In this document: positions 16,463 to 25,468 of the stretch, piece by piece
Layout: the number at the start of each line of letters is the position of its first letter
How positions within the stretch are numbered: position 1 is the first letter of the stretch
DNA from: Desmonostoc vinosum HA7617-LM4
GTDB taxonomy: Bacteria > Cyanobacteriota > Cyanobacteriia > Cyanobacteriales > Nostocaceae
NCBI GenBank assembly: GCA_019359515.1
Contig: JAHHHC010000055.1
Span: 1 to 37,100 of the forward strand
DNA length: 37,100 bases
Reading direction: 5' to 3'
Notes under the pieces: generated by a model
Database searches by the model: none
What the model was told of the DNA's origin: nothing
What the model saw: only the letters and a program-made list of their open reading frames with translations
Program-made: the position numbers and the translations under genes

Positions 16463-19219
16463 ATGACCCTTTATAAGTATCAAGTCGGTGGTAGTCTAAC
16501 TATTGATGCTCCTAGTTATATAGAACGACAAGCCGACGCACAACTTTATGAAGCGCTGAAAGCAGGTGAGTTTTGTTATGTTCTAAACTCTAGACAAATG
16601 GGTAAGTCATCGCTGTTAGTTAGAACTCGGCATCGTTTACAACAAGAAGGTTTTAAATGTGCCACCGTTGATATGACTAATATTGGCTGTCAGAACATTA
16701 CTCCTGGACAGTGGTATAAGGGGATAGTTGGTGAATTATGGCTAGGCTTTAAATTGTTAAGTAAAGTTAATCTTAAAGCTTGGTGGCAAGAGCAAGAAGA
16801 TTTACCTTTACTCCAAAGGCTGAGTCGGTTTATTTCCGAAGTTCTGTTAGTAGAATTTCCTAGCGAAAGGATTTTTGTATTTATTGACGAAGTTGATAGT
16901 ATTAAAGGCTTAGATTTTTCTGTAGATGATTTTTTTGCTTTGATTCGGTTTTGTTATAACCAGCGAGCTATCAATCCAGAATACAAGCGTCTTACATTTG
17001 TAATCTTTGGTGTGATTACACCATCAGATTTAATCGAAGATCCACAGCGCACGCCATTTAATATTGGTAAAGCGATTGAACTGCATGGTTTTACTTTAGA
17101 TGAAGTTCAGCCATTAGCTAAAGGATTAAAATTTTCCGAAAGTAATACTCAAGGAATTCTCAAAGAAATTTTAACTTGGACGGGAGGACAACCTTTTCTG
17201 ACGCAAAAATTGTGTCAGTTGGTGATGAATTTCAGTCAAGATACGGTAAGTGGAACGCTCTTAATTCCTCCTGGTACTGAAGCCTTTTGGGTTGAAAGTA
17301 TTGTGAGGTCTCAAATTATTCAAAAGTGGGAATCGCAGGATGATCCGGAGCATTTACGAACGATTCGCGATCGCATCCTCAGCAATGAACAAATGTCAGG
17401 ACGGACACTAGGAATCTACCAGCAAATTTTAGCTGGAATAAAAGTACCAACCGATGATAGTCGAGAACAAATTGAACTACTATTGTCGGGGTTGGTGATC
17501 AGTCGGCAGAGATATCTAGAGGCCAAAAATCCAATTTACCAAGCAGTCTTTAGCTCAGAATGGGTTGCCAAACAATTAGAAAATCTTCGCCCTTACGCGC
17601 AAAATTTCAATGTTTGGATAACCTCAAATGAGCAAGATGAATCACAACTCCTAGAGGGAGCAGTATTGCAGTCAGCACTAGCTTGGTCAAAAAATAAAAA
17701 ACTTAGCGATTTCGATTATCGCTTCTTAGCTGCTAGTCAAGAACTAGCACAACAAAAAATAGAAGGCGATTTAGTAGCAGAAAAACAAGCCAGACAACTC
17801 GAACGAGAAAAAGCAGAATTTGCCATACTTGCTGCCAAGCAAGCAAATCAGATTTTGGCAAACGCCCGCAAAACTGCTAAACGCAACGTCCAAAAACTAC
17901 GTTTGGGCAAAGGTTGGATTGGGAGTATTGCCAGTGGAATTACCAGTCTAATTATCCTGATACGTTTTACTGGATTACTACAAGGTACAGAGTGGGCAAT
18001 GCTGGATCGATATTTTCAAGCACGTGCTTCAGCAAAAATTGACCCTTACATTACTGTGATCACAATTAACGAGTCAGATATTCAACTGGTTGGTCAGTAT
18101 CCTTTACCAGACCAAGTTTTGGCTCAAGCTATCCAGACTTTAAAAACTTATCAACCCAAAGCAATTGGACTAGATTTGTATCGAAATTTGCCTGTACAAC
18201 CAGGTTATGAAAAATTAGTGAGACAATTTAGCACAACTCCCACTTTGATTGGTATTGAAAAGGTAGTGGGTAGCAAGATTGCTCCACCGCCGATTTTAGC
18301 TGAATTAGATCAAGTGGGTCTTGCCGATCAAGTTTTGGATGGAGATGGAAAACTACGTCGGGCTTTGCTGTCAGTTCGACTAAAAAATGGCAAATTACGC
18401 CTTAATTTGGGTTTGCAACTTGCACTAAACTATTTAGAAACTGTTGGTATTACTGCCCAATCCCTACCCAACCATCCTGAGCAAATGCAGCTAGGAAAAA
18501 CAGTATTGGTTCCCTTTCAAGCGAATGATGGGGGTTATGTGCGAGCTGATGATGGTGGGTATCAGATTTTACTCAACTTTTATGGTACTCAAGAACAGTT
18601 TGAGACTTTTACGATCGCGGATTTACTAGCCAATCGGATACCATCACAAAAATTACGCGATCGCATCATTTTAATTGGTTCAACTGCTGAAAGCGTCAAC
18701 GATTACTTTCAAACACCTTACAGCCACCAGCTATTTGGCCCTCCCAAACGAATGCCGGGTGTATTAATTCATGCAAGTATTACCAGCCAAATTTTGAATG
18801 CCGCACTGCACGCCAGACCAACACTGAGGGTTTGGTCTGAACCAATCGAGTTCTTGTGGATTTTATTTTGGTGTGGCGTGGGAGCAGCTTTAAGCTGGCA
18901 ATTCAAATCAATTAGACTGATGATATTTGTTGTGGTGATCGCCACAACAGTACTTATCGCAATTACTTATCTTACCTTTTTGCAGGGTTGGTGGATTCCT
19001 ACTATTCCCCCACTGATTGGACTTGTGTTTGCTGCTATTACTTTACCAATTATTACCAATAAGCATATAGAAAAAATTCAACTTCATCAAACAGTAATAC
19101 TTTTAGTTAACATAGCTCAAGCACAACCTGCCGCCGGACAAATTGCCATTGAATATCTCAAGCAAGCAGAAAGCCCAGAAAATCAAGCCTTTATTGAGAA
19201 AATAATTTGTGATTCGTAA
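16463..19219 (+). CDS. AAA-like ATPase fused to CHASE2 sensor domain
   Basis: A protein of about 918 residues. The ATG at 16463 ([10 protein letters not shown]) is preferred over the longer frame beginning at a TTG, since it gives the usual family N-terminus. The N-terminal AAA-like domain (about 5-370) has Walker A RQMGKSS (K48) and Walker [10 protein letters not shown] (D142, E143). A charged, Gln/Ala/Glu-rich helical region (about 420-475) follows and may be a coiled coil. Then come a membrane helix (near [15 protein letters not shown]), a CHASE2 extracytoplasmic sensing domain (about 510-780) and two or three C-terminal membrane helices that end close to the C-terminus. CHASE2 receptors usually carry their output domain after these helices; here the only output candidate is the N-terminal ATPase. 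The signal is unknown. An AraC-type gene starts 54 bases downstream. Confidence 0.88.
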   Translation: MTLYKYQVGGSLTIDAPSYIERQADAQLYEALKAGEFCYVLNSRQMGKSSLLVRTRHRLQQEGFKCATVDMTNIGCQNITPGQWYKGIVGELWLGFKLLSKVNLKAWWQEQEDLPLLQRLSRFISEVLLVEFPSERIFVFIDEVDSIKGLDFSVDDFFALIRFCYNQRAINPEYKRLTFVIFGVITPSDLIEDPQRTPFNIGKAIELHGFTLDEVQPLAKGLKFSESNTQGILKEILTWTGGQPFLTQKLCQLVMNFSQDTVSGTLLIPPGTEAFWVESIVRSQIIQKWESQDDPEHLRTIRDRILSNEQMSGRTLGIYQQILAGIKVPTDDSREQIELLLSGLVISRQRYLEAKNPIYQAVFSSEWVAKQLENLRPYAQNFNVWITSNEQDESQLLEGAVLQSALAWSKNKKLSDFDYRFLAASQELAQQKIEGDLVAEKQARQLEREKAEFAILAAKQANQILANARKTAKRNVQKLRLGKGWIGSIASGITSLIILIRFTGLLQGTEWAMLDRYFQARASAKIDPYITVITINESDIQLVGQYPLPDQVLAQAIQTLKTYQPKAIGLDLYRNLPVQPGYEKLVRQFSTTPTLIGIEKVVGSKIAPPPILAELDQVGLADQVLDGDGKLRRALLSVRLKNGKLRLNLGLQLALNYLETVGITAQSLPNHPEQMQLGKTVLVPFQANDGGYVRADDGGYQILLNFYGTQEQFETFTIADLLANRIPSQKLRDRIILIGSTAESVNDYFQTPYSHQLFGPPKRMPGVLIHASITSQILNAALHARPTLRVWSEPIEFLWILFWCGVGAALSWQFKSIRLMIFVVVIATTVLIAITYLTFLQGWWIPTIPPLIGLVFAAITLPIITNKHIEKIQLHQTVILLVNIAQAQPAAGQIAIEYLKQAESPENQAFIEKIICDS

Positions 19220-19273
19220 TTGGGAAATGATTTAGACGCTCCAACTGACTTGAATGTTTGATAAATTAAGAAC

Positions 19274-20206
19274 GTGAAAGCGGTCAGAGCAATGGCACAA
19301 ACTAAATCTTTATCTATTGACTTCTCTAAAGAAAAGGAAGATGGATATAAGCGAGTATTCTCGCGATCGCCTCTTCTCACAAGTCTAGCAGCCAATTGGG
19401 ATGGTGTTTACTTAGCCTATGATTGTCACCTGCCTGGCGAGATCCCTGAAGTTTTTGCTAAACAGCACGGCATCGCTATTTTTACCGAAATTACAACGCC
19501 AATTCCTACAGAACGAACGTTAGACGGGCGCTTCCGTAATGAGCAAATAGTTGAAGGTGATATTGTTGTCAACCCAGCCAATACGGGGCATCGTGCTTGT
19601 TGGCACGCGACAGGCGGTGTGCTGTATTTGGGTTTTGAGCCTAGTGTTTTCGCCCATGCAATTTATGAATCAGTAGATGGCGATCGCGTAGAACTTTTGC
19701 CACATTTTGCCAAACCAGATCCTTTAGTATATCAAATAGGGTTAGCACTCAAGTCTGCGTTAGAAAATTACGGTGTAGCCAGTCGTTTTTACGCACAAGC
19801 AATGACAAACGCTCTGTTTGTCCATCTTTTGCAGCACTACTGTACACAGCAATTTATTATTTGTGAGCATTCAGGCGGTTTAGTTAAACACAAGTTACAG
19901 CAAGTTATTGATTATATCAATGCTCATCTCCATCAAGATCTAAGCTTAAGAGAGCTTGCAACTCTTGTACAGATGAGTCCTCATTACTTTTGCCAACTAT
20001 TTAAACAGTCCACCCACACAACCCCTCATCAATATATTATTCGCTGTCGCATTGACAGAGCAAAACAGTTATTAATTCAAGGACAGCTTTCCATTGCAGA
20101 GATTGCGACTCAAGTTGGTTTTGTCGATCAAAGTCATCTCAATCGCCACTTTAAGCGGCTAATGGGAGTAACTCCCAAAACATTGCTGCAAAAATACACA
20201 AAATAG
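19274..20206 (+). CDS. AraC-family transcriptional regulator
   Basis: A 310-residue regulator. The C-terminal 100 residues hold two helix-turn-helix units of the AraC/XylS type: LSLRELATLVQMSPHYFCQLFK and, about 50 residues later, IAEIATQVGFVDQSHLNRHFK followed by GVTPKTLLQ. The N-terminal 200 residues form a sensing domain without clear identity; FRNEQIVEGDIVVNPAN resembles the cupin-like effector domain of related regulators. The start may be the GTG at 19274 or the ATG at 19292 (MAQTKSLSID), and neither has a strong Shine-Dalgarno sequence. It lies 54 bases after the AAA/CHASE2 gene on the same strand. Its targets and effector are not evident. Confidence 0.9.
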   Translation: MKAVRAMAQTKSLSIDFSKEKEDGYKRVFSRSPLLTSLAANWDGVYLAYDCHLPGEIPEVFAKQHGIAIFTEITTPIPTERTLDGRFRNEQIVEGDIVVNPANTGHRACWHATGGVLYLGFEPSVFAHAIYESVDGDRVELLPHFAKPDPLVYQIGLALKSALENYGVASRFYAQAMTNALFVHLLQHYCTQQFIICEHSGGLVKHKLQQVIDYINAHLHQDLSLRELATLVQMSPHYFCQLFKQSTHTTPHQYIIRCRIDRAKQLLIQGQLSIAEIATQVGFVDQSHLNRHFKRLMGVTPKTLLQKYTK

Positions 20207-20509
20207 CAAAAATATCCAAAAATCGGACGAATATCCAAGACAGCACACTGTTAACTGTTGAAAATAGGGAGACGCGGTGAGACAGCGAGTAAAGGAGGGT
20301 TTCCCTCCGCAGGCGACTGCGAACCTGTTCGCTGAAAGCGTTCCCGTTCGCGCAGCGTCTCCGATAGGAGAAGGGTAGGGGGACGCGGAGAATAATCAAT
20401 GACAATTCCCAGCGATGCACTGAGCTTGCCGAAGTGTCCCCAGTCCCCCTAATCCCCACTCCCTCTGGGAGCGGGGGCCCCGAGTTCCCTAGTCCCCAAG
20501 AGAGACCTT
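20207..20509. other. Intergenic repeats upstream of ndhH
   Basis: The spacer is filled by a 112-base dispersed repeat (20271-20382), a second GGGACGCGGAG tract, an ACTGAGC...CGAAGT repeat (20418-20436) and CCCAGTCCCC-type tracts. The immediate ndhH leader contains AAGAGAGACC before the ATG, a usable ribosome binding site. Confidence 0.6.
20271..20382 (+). repeat. 112-base dispersed repeat, copy A
   Basis: It runs from GACGCGGTGAGACAGCGAG to GAGAAGGGTAGGGGG. The reverse complement of 36310-36421 matches it over all 112 bases with one difference. The first 51 bases also recur at 25242-25292. The unit contains the palindromic pieces GGAGGGTTTCCCTCC and CGAACctGTTCG. Confidence 0.9.
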
Positions 20510-21724
20510 ATGATCACTGACGGTAAAAATACTGAAATCAAAAGAAGAATTGAAACTAGAACTGACCCCATGCTCATTAATATGGGCCCGCATCATCCTT
20601 CAATGCATGGGTGTTTCAGGTTAATTGTCACCCTCGATGGTGAGGATGTGATGGATTGTGAGCCAGTTATTGGCTACTTGCACAGAGGGATGGAAAAAAT
20701 TGCTGAGAACCGCACCAATATTATGTATGTCCCCTATGTTAGTCGGTGGGACTATGCAGCAGGAATGTTTAACGAAGCAGTTACAGTTAATGCCCCAGAA
20801 AAATTGGCTGAGATTACTGTGCCCAAACGTGCTAGTTACATCCGTGTGATCATGCTGGAGTTGAACCGAATTGCCAACCACTTGCTGTGGTTGGGGCCGT
20901 TCCTACTTGATACTGGTGCTGGAACTCCCTTTTTCTATATCTTTCGAGAACGAGAGTTGATTTATGATCTGTGGGAAGCTGCTACAGGTTATCGGATGGT
21001 AAATAACAACTACTTTCGGATTGGTGGTGTGGCAGCAGATTTGCCTTATAGCTGGGTGGATAAGTGCCAAGATTTCTGTGACTACTTTATGCCCAAAGTA
21101 GATGAGTATGAACGCCTGATTACCAATAACCCTATTTTTCGCCGTCGGGTTGAGGGTATTGGAACTATCACTCGTGATGAAGCTATCAACTGGGGACTTT
21201 CTGGCCCTATGTTACGCGCTTCTGGAGTCAAATGGGACTTACGAAAAGTTGATCACTATGAATGTTATGATGATTTCGATTGGGAAGTGCAATCGGATAC
21301 ATCTGGCGATTGTTATGCCCGTTACTTGGTAAGAATTAGGGAAATGCGCGAATCTGTAAAAATTATTCGCCAAGCCCTCAAAGGGCTTCCCGGTGGCGCT
21401 TATGAAAATCTAGAAGCCAAGCGGATGGCGGCAGGCAAGAAATCTGAGTGGGATGGCTTTGATTATCAGTATATTGCTAAGAAAGTTGCACCCACTTTCA
21501 AAATTTCCAAGGGTGAAGTTTACGCTCGTGTTGAAAGCGGTAAAGGTGAGTTAGGAATTTATTTAATTGGTGATGATCATCCTTTTCCTTGGCGCTGGAA
21601 AATTCGTCCAGCAGATTTCAATAACTTACAAGTATTACCTCACATCTTACGTGGTGTAAAAGTCGCTGACCTAGTTGTAATCTTAGGTAGTATTGATATC
21701 ATCATGGGGTCAGTAGATAGGTAA
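20510..21724 (+). CDS. ndhH: NAD(P)H-quinone oxidoreductase subunit H (NdhH), divergent form
   Basis: A 404-residue 49-kDa-type subunit of NDH-1. In the peripheral arm it helps form the plastoquinone-binding pocket for respiration, cyclic electron flow and CO2 uptake. Family stretches are clear: [84 protein letters not shown] and the end [12 protein letters not shown]. Compared with NdhH as I recall it from Nostoc, it has about ten extra N-terminal residues ([18 protein letters not shown] versus MARIETRT), HGCFRLIV in place of HGVLRLIV, and [10 protein letters not shown] in place of DVGAQTPFFY. It may be a second copy or a diverged sole copy. The start has AAGAGAGACC just upstream. The stop codon lies inside a heptamer repeat. 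It is not part of an ndh operon here. Confidence 0.93.
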   Translation: MITDGKNTEIKRRIETRTDPMLINMGPHHPSMHGCFRLIVTLDGEDVMDCEPVIGYLHRGMEKIAENRTNIMYVPYVSRWDYAAGMFNEAVTVNAPEKLAEITVPKRASYIRVIMLELNRIANHLLWLGPFLLDTGAGTPFFYIFRERELIYDLWEAATGYRMVNNNYFRIGGVAADLPYSWVDKCQDFCDYFMPKVDEYERLITNNPIFRRRVEGIGTITRDEAINWGLSGPMLRASGVKWDLRKVDHYECYDDFDWEVQSDTSGDCYARYLVRIREMRESVKIIRQALKGLPGGAYENLEAKRMAAGKKSEWDGFDYQYIAKKVAPTFKISKGEVYARVESGKGELGIYLIGDDHPFPWRWKIRPADFNNLQVLPHILRGVKVADLVVILGSIDIIMGSVDR

Positions 21725-21755
21725 TTCGTAATTCGTAATTCGTAATTCGTAATTA
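21721..21755 (+). repeat. STRR: five tandem heptamers GTAATTC
   Basis: Four exact GTAATTC units and a fifth GTAATTA form a short tandemly repeated repetitive sequence typical of heterocystous cyanobacteria. The first unit supplies the TAA stop of ndhH (21722-21724). Confidence 0.9.
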
Positions 21756-21826
21756 CGTCTAATGTGAATTAGATATTAAAACTTGAATGATTTTGTCAAT
21801 GCCCTCATGCTAAATCCAGTTGTGCA

Positions 21827-21906
21827 GTAGGGCGTGTTATGCCTTATGGCAACGCACCGTCCGAGATCTTCGGTGCGTTAGGACTTGCGTCCATAACGTA
21901 CCCTAC
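21827..21906. repeat. 80-base inverted-repeat element, GTAGGG...CCCTAC
   Basis: The outer arms are GTAGGGCGTGTTATG and CATAACGTACCCTAC, which pair imperfectly. An inner perfect stem AACGCACCG/CGGTGCGTT encloses the center. The ends resemble those of the element at 26627-26691. Confidence 0.65.
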
Positions 21907-21941
21907 TGGACTGTCAAGGCTAAAATGGTGGAATAAGTTAT

Positions 21942-21980
21942 CTTGTGGGGTGGGACGGGCTTTCCGTCCCACCCCACAAG
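21942..21980. repeat. Perfect 17-bp stem palindrome
   Basis: CTTGTGGGGTGGGACGG and CCGTCCCACCCCACAAG pair perfectly around GCTTT. No T-run follows, so it is more likely a dispersed palindrome than an intrinsic terminator, though it lies downstream of ndhH. Confidence 0.85.
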
Positions 21981-22030
21981 AGTTCTTTATTTGTATAAAA
22001 ATTGAGTAGGTTAAAATCCTTACAAAAACA

Positions 22031-22198
22031 GGGAGTAGGGAGTAGGGAGTAGGGATACAAAAACATTAAAAACTGTCTTTTGTGGGTCATTGCCCACTGT
22101 TAGGAAAAGATTTGTGCCGAGATTGCTTGCAACGAGGCACAATGCGTCTTTACTTCAATCCCACGCCTTAAGGCGTGGGTTCCCTACTCCCTACTCCC
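22031..22198. repeat. Hairpin-rich segment between inverted GGGAGTA tracts
   Basis: Three GGGAGTA units (22031-22055) and their complement TCCCTAC (22181-22198) bracket three hairpins: GTGGG/CCCAC at 22082-22097, GTGCC/GGCAC at 22114-22140, and the perfect 20-base palindrome CCCACGCCTTAAGGCGTGGG at 22160-22179. The last hairpin resembles the ends of IS200/IS605/TnpB elements, so this could be an orphan end or a palindrome-associated element. Confidence 0.5.
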
Positions 22199-22413
22199 AC
22201 ATCGCCACTCCCTCTGAATCATAGGTTTTGAATTCATTCTTAGCTTCCGAAAGAGATTTTAATTATCCATAAGATAGTTGGCATAATTAAATCAAAATTA
22301 TAAATTAATTCATGTAGTTCTTAATTTTTAACTTTATATTACCCCCTTAGAGGGGTGAATTGAGATATATAAGAGTAATAAAGCAGTATTGGGATCATTA
22401 CAGGGTAAGGATT

Positions 22414-24018
22414 ATGGAAACACTGGATATTTCAGAAATCCAAGAGTTTGATCAGTTTCGCCATTTACAATCAACTTTACGCGATCGCTGGAAAACTATT
22501 GAGTTATTTGACAATAGCGAAGCAGATATTTTAATAGTTCCTTCCCTGAGTATTGACCAGCGCGAACTGCGAAAGATTGAAGGCTGTGAACATTATGAAG
22601 AAAGATTACTGTTTTCTTTGATGCGGTTGCGAAATCCTCGTACTAGATTAATTTATGTCACTTCAATGCCACTGCATCCCAGTATCATTGATTATTATCT
22701 ACAACTATTGCCGGGAATTCCTTTCTCTCACGCTCGCAATCGCTTATTATTACTCTCAACCTACGATTCTTCACTTAAACCCCTCAGTCAAAAAATTTTA
22801 GAACGTCCTCGTTTATTAGAGCGGATTCATCAAGCTTTAAGACTAGATAAGGCATTTATGGCCTGTTACAATGCAACGTTTTTGGAAGCAGAATTATCGT
22901 TAAAATTAGGCGTGCCGCTATATGCTGCGGCACCAGATTTACAGATTTGGGGAACAAAAAGCGGTAGTCGGCAAATCTTTGCTGAAAGTGGAGTCCCACA
23001 TCCAGATGGTAGCGAGAAAGTCTGGCATCCTCAAGATTTGGTAACTGCTGCTAATGATTTGTGGGAACGCCAACCCACACTACAAAAGATGGTGGTGAAA
23101 CTCAATGAAGGTATTTCCGGAGAAGGAAATGCACTGCTAGACCTCAAACCAATCATGAATGTAGCACCAGGACACGGTTCTAGTGACCAGAGAGTGGCCG
23201 CAATTAGCGATCGCTTTGCTACAATGCGTTTTCAAGCTAAACAAGAAACTTGGGAAAACTTTTCTAAAAGGATTCCAGAGTTAGGGGCTATTGTAGAAGC
23301 TTTTGTAGAAGGAGAAATTAAGCGTTCGCCAAGTGTGCAAGGACGAATCACACCCAGCGGCGAAGTAGAAATCCTCTCAACCCATGACCAAATCCTCGGC
23401 GGGCCAGATGGTCAGATTTATCTTGGTTGTAAGTTTCCTGCCGATGAAAGCTATCGATTGCAATTGCAGCAATTAGGGTTACAAGTAGGGCGAAAACTGG
23501 CCCAGAAAGGGGCATTGGAACGCTTTGGTGTCGATTTTATCACCGTTGCCCAGGATAATGGCGACTGGGATATTCAGGCGATCGAAATTAACCTCCGCAA
23601 AGGTGGTACTACTCATCCCTTCATGACTTTGAAACTATTAACAACCGGTCGCTATGAACTTTCCACAGGGTTATTTTATAGTCAGCAAGGGCGTCCTAAA
23701 TACTACATTGCTACTGATAACTTGCAAAAAGACCGCTATCAGGGATTATTGCCCAATGACTTAATGGATATCATCGCTCATCACAGGTTGCACTTTGACA
23801 GTGGCACTGAAACAGGCACAGTGTTTCATCTCATGGGTTGTCTTTCTCAGTTTGGCAAATTAGGATTAACCAGCATAGGTGATTCCCCACAACAAGCAGA
23901 AGACATTTATCACAAAGTCGTCAAAGTTTTGGATGCAGAAACCCGCAGCGACAATCATGATTTCCCCGTGTTCTCAGATTACTCCTTTCCCATGGCTTGG
24001 GACGGATATGGATATTAA
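22414..24018 (+). CDS. ATP-grasp ligase, PGM1-like (peptide ligase-related)
   Basis: A protein of about 534 residues. The ATG at 22414 is preferred over a TTG at 22360 because AGGGTAAGG lies just upstream. ATP-grasp features: a lysine strand MVVKLNEGISGEGNALLDL (K229), a hinge strand IVEAFVEGE (293-301), and the Mg/ATP motif AIEINLRKGGTTHP (E391, N393). The N-terminal 170 residues form a Rossmann-like part. The overall pattern fits the cyanobacterial group named after PGM1, the ligase that joins peptides to an amino-acid-like unit in pheganomycin synthesis. A carboxylate-amine ligase reaction is therefore expected; substrate is unknown. No precursor peptide or biosynthetic partner is next to it. 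It converges on the thioredoxin gene with six bases between the stops. Confidence 0.75.
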   Translation: METLDISEIQEFDQFRHLQSTLRDRWKTIELFDNSEADILIVPSLSIDQRELRKIEGCEHYEERLLFSLMRLRNPRTRLIYVTSMPLHPSIIDYYLQLLPGIPFSHARNRLLLLSTYDSSLKPLSQKILERPRLLERIHQALRLDKAFMACYNATFLEAELSLKLGVPLYAAAPDLQIWGTKSGSRQIFAESGVPHPDGSEKVWHPQDLVTAANDLWERQPTLQKMVVKLNEGISGEGNALLDLKPIMNVAPGHGSSDQRVAAISDRFATMRFQAKQETWENFSKRIPELGAIVEAFVEGEIKRSPSVQGRITPSGEVEILSTHDQILGGPDGQIYLGCKFPADESYRLQLQQLGLQVGRKLAQKGALERFGVDFITVAQDNGDWDIQAIEINLRKGGTTHPFMTLKLLTTGRYELSTGLFYSQQGRPKYYIATDNLQKDRYQGLLPNDLMDIIAHHRLHFDSGTETGTVFHLMGCLSQFGKLGLTSIGDSPQQAEDIYHKVVKVLDAETRSDNHDFPVFSDYSFPMAWDGYGY

Positions 24019-24024
24019 ATAATT

Positions 24025-24615
24025 CTACGAATCATTTTGACTTCCATGACTGCGAGGATCAGCTTGACTAGCTGCTGGTGCTACTGGAGTTGAGAATTTA
24101 GAAACTTGTCCACTAGTTTGAGCATAGGGTAGAGAGGAACCAGTTGCTAAAGCTTCTAAATTGCTGGCCATAATTACGCGGGGTTGATCGCCGATCGCTT
24201 GCGCTATGGTTTCCCCATTTTCACCCAAAAACACAAAATGTGGAATCCCATCCACTCGATATTTCAGCATCTCTGGCAACCACTTAGTATTGTCTACATT
24301 CAGCATGACAAAATTTAGCTTGTCAGCATACTGTTTTTCTAGTTCGGCGATACCTGGTGCCATTTTCTGACAGACAGTACACCAATCTGCATAAAACTCA
24401 ACTAGAGATGGTTTACCGTTGGCAATAGCCACTTCTAGAGGTGTAGAAAGTTCAGCCAATTTGGGGAGAGAAGTTGATGTAGTTTCAGTTCGTAACCCTA
24501 AAAGTAGAGCTACACTAAGAGCGATCGCTACAATTGCTATTAAAAAATTTCTTACACGCTTGCCGGGTGTAGTTTCCGATTTTTCCAAAGAAGTAACAGG
24601 TGAGTCCATATTCAT
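24025..24615 (-). CDS. txlA: Membrane-anchored thioredoxin-like protein (TxlA/HCF164 type)
   Basis: A 196-residue protein. Residues 22-41 (RNFLIAIVAIALSVALLLGL) are a single membrane anchor. The thioredoxin domain (about 60-160) has the active site WCTVC with C79 and C82, the buried strand PSLVEFYADW, and IPHFVFLGENGE with the cis-Pro. Cyanobacterial TxlA and plant HCF164 sit in the thylakoid membrane facing the lumen and pass reducing power from CcdA for cytochrome c and b6f assembly. No ccdA is in the window. The Ser/Pro/Gln-rich tail after residue 160 looks disordered. Convergent with the ATP-grasp gene. Confidence 0.88.
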   Translation of the reverse strand: MNMDSPVTSLEKSETTPGKRVRNFLIAIVAIALSVALLLGLRTETTSTSLPKLAELSTPLEVAIANGKPSLVEFYADWCTVCQKMAPGIAELEKQYADKLNFVMLNVDNTKWLPEMLKYRVDGIPHFVFLGENGETIAQAIGDQPRVIMASNLEALATGSSLPYAQTSGQVSKFSTPVAPAASQADPRSHGSQNDS

Positions 24616-24810
24616 AGCAAATTTATTAAAACTTATTAAGCATTGCTATTGTTTAGTGTACCTCTTTCTCTCTGCGCCCCTGGCTATGGACACTTTGCTC
24701 AGCGGGTAAACCCCTAATCCTTGAACTAGCATGAGGATCAGGGAAACGCAAAGACGTGGAGAATCATTAATAACAATTCCCCATTACCCCTAATCCCCAA
24801 TCCCCATCCT

Positions 24811-25215
24811 GTGAAAAAACGAGTCACACTTACCTTTCCTAAACGCGCCGTTCCGATGCCAGTCACTTACCTACTGGCAAAAGATTTCAATGTCGCTGCT
24901 AACATTATTCGTGCCCAGGTTGCTCCAAATCAAATTGGCAGATTAGTAGTAGAACTATCAGGAGACATTGATCAGTTGGATGCAGCCATTGAGTGGATGC
25001 GATCGCGGCATATCAATGTTTCTAATACTTTAGGCGAAATTGCAATCAATTCAGATGTGTGTGTCCACTGCGGTTTGTGTACTGGGGTTTGCCCTACTGA
25101 AGCCCTCAGCCTCAACCCTGAAACATATAAGCTGACTTTCACGCGATCGCGTTGCATCGTCTGTGAGCAGTGTATCCCCTCCTGTCCGGTGCAAGCAATC
25201 TCGACTAACCTGTAA
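24811..25215 (+). CDS. NIL-domain 4Fe-4S ferredoxin
   Basis: A 134-residue protein. Residues 1-75 form a NIL domain, the small ferredoxin-like fold also found at the end of methionine-transport ATPases, where it binds methionine. Residues 78-130 carry two 4Fe-4S motifs: CVHCGLCTGVCP (C84, C87, C90, C94) and CIVCEQCIPSCP (C115, C118, C121, C125). All eight ligands are present, so two low-potential clusters are expected. The NIL-ferredoxin pairing is common in cyanobacteria and methanogens and has been linked to sulfur amino acid metabolism in the latter; the partner enzyme here is unknown. The start is a GTG with no strong ribosome binding site. Confidence 0.88.
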   Translation: MKKRVTLTFPKRAVPMPVTYLLAKDFNVAANIIRAQVAPNQIGRLVVELSGDIDQLDAAIEWMRSRHINVSNTLGEIAINSDVCVHCGLCTGVCPTEALSLNPETYKLTFTRSRCIVCEQCIPSCPVQAISTNL

Positions 25216-25241
25216 TGTTAATGGAGACGCAAAGACGTTTG

Positions 25242-25292
25242 GACGCGGTGAGACAGCGAGTAAAGGAGGGTTTCCCTCCGCAGGCGACTGCG
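25242..25292 (+). repeat. 51-base dispersed repeat module, copy B
   Basis: It is identical to the first 51 bases of the 112-base repeat at 20271. Past GGCGACTGCG the sequence switches to a different tail (TTAGCGAGCTTGCGAGCGTC), showing that the repeat is built of exchangeable modules. Confidence 0.85.
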
Positions 25293-25380
25293 TTAGCGAG
25301 CTTGCGAGCGTCACCCGAAGGGGGACGCGGAGAGTCCCTATAACTAAAGCTAGGGGATTCAAGCAAGGAAAACATTTTTT

Positions 25381-25404
25381 GCCTCCACGACTTTAGTCGG
25401 GGGC
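25381..25404. repeat. Hairpin GCCTCCACGACT/AGTCGGGGGC
   Basis: CGACT/AGTCG pair perfectly, extended by GCCTCC/GGGGGC with a bulged A and one G-T pair. It is followed by CTTTTG. It may be a terminator of the ferredoxin gene or an orphan IS200/IS605-type end. Confidence 0.4.
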
Positions 25405-25468
25405 TTTTGACCAGTGCTTCGACCTTGAGAAGGGTCGCGCTCCGCGTCTTTGCGTCTCCCTCATTCCC

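Larger units (their letters stand above)
21725..22413. other. Intergenic region rich in palindromes
   Basis: The spacer separates ndhH from the ATP-grasp gene. It holds an 80-base inverted-repeat element, a 39-base perfect palindrome, and a hairpin-rich piece bounded by inverted GGGAGTA tracts, each listed separately. No credible reading frame is present. Confidence 0.6.

Noticed and set aside
20151-20459. 102-codon minus-strand frame after the AraC gene
   Set aside because: It covers the 112-base dispersed repeat and the AraC 3' end; the same repeat yields open frames at the other copies.
25051-25396. Frames over the end of the ferredoxin gene and repeat copy B
   Set aside because: Translation of repeat sequence; no support beyond openness.
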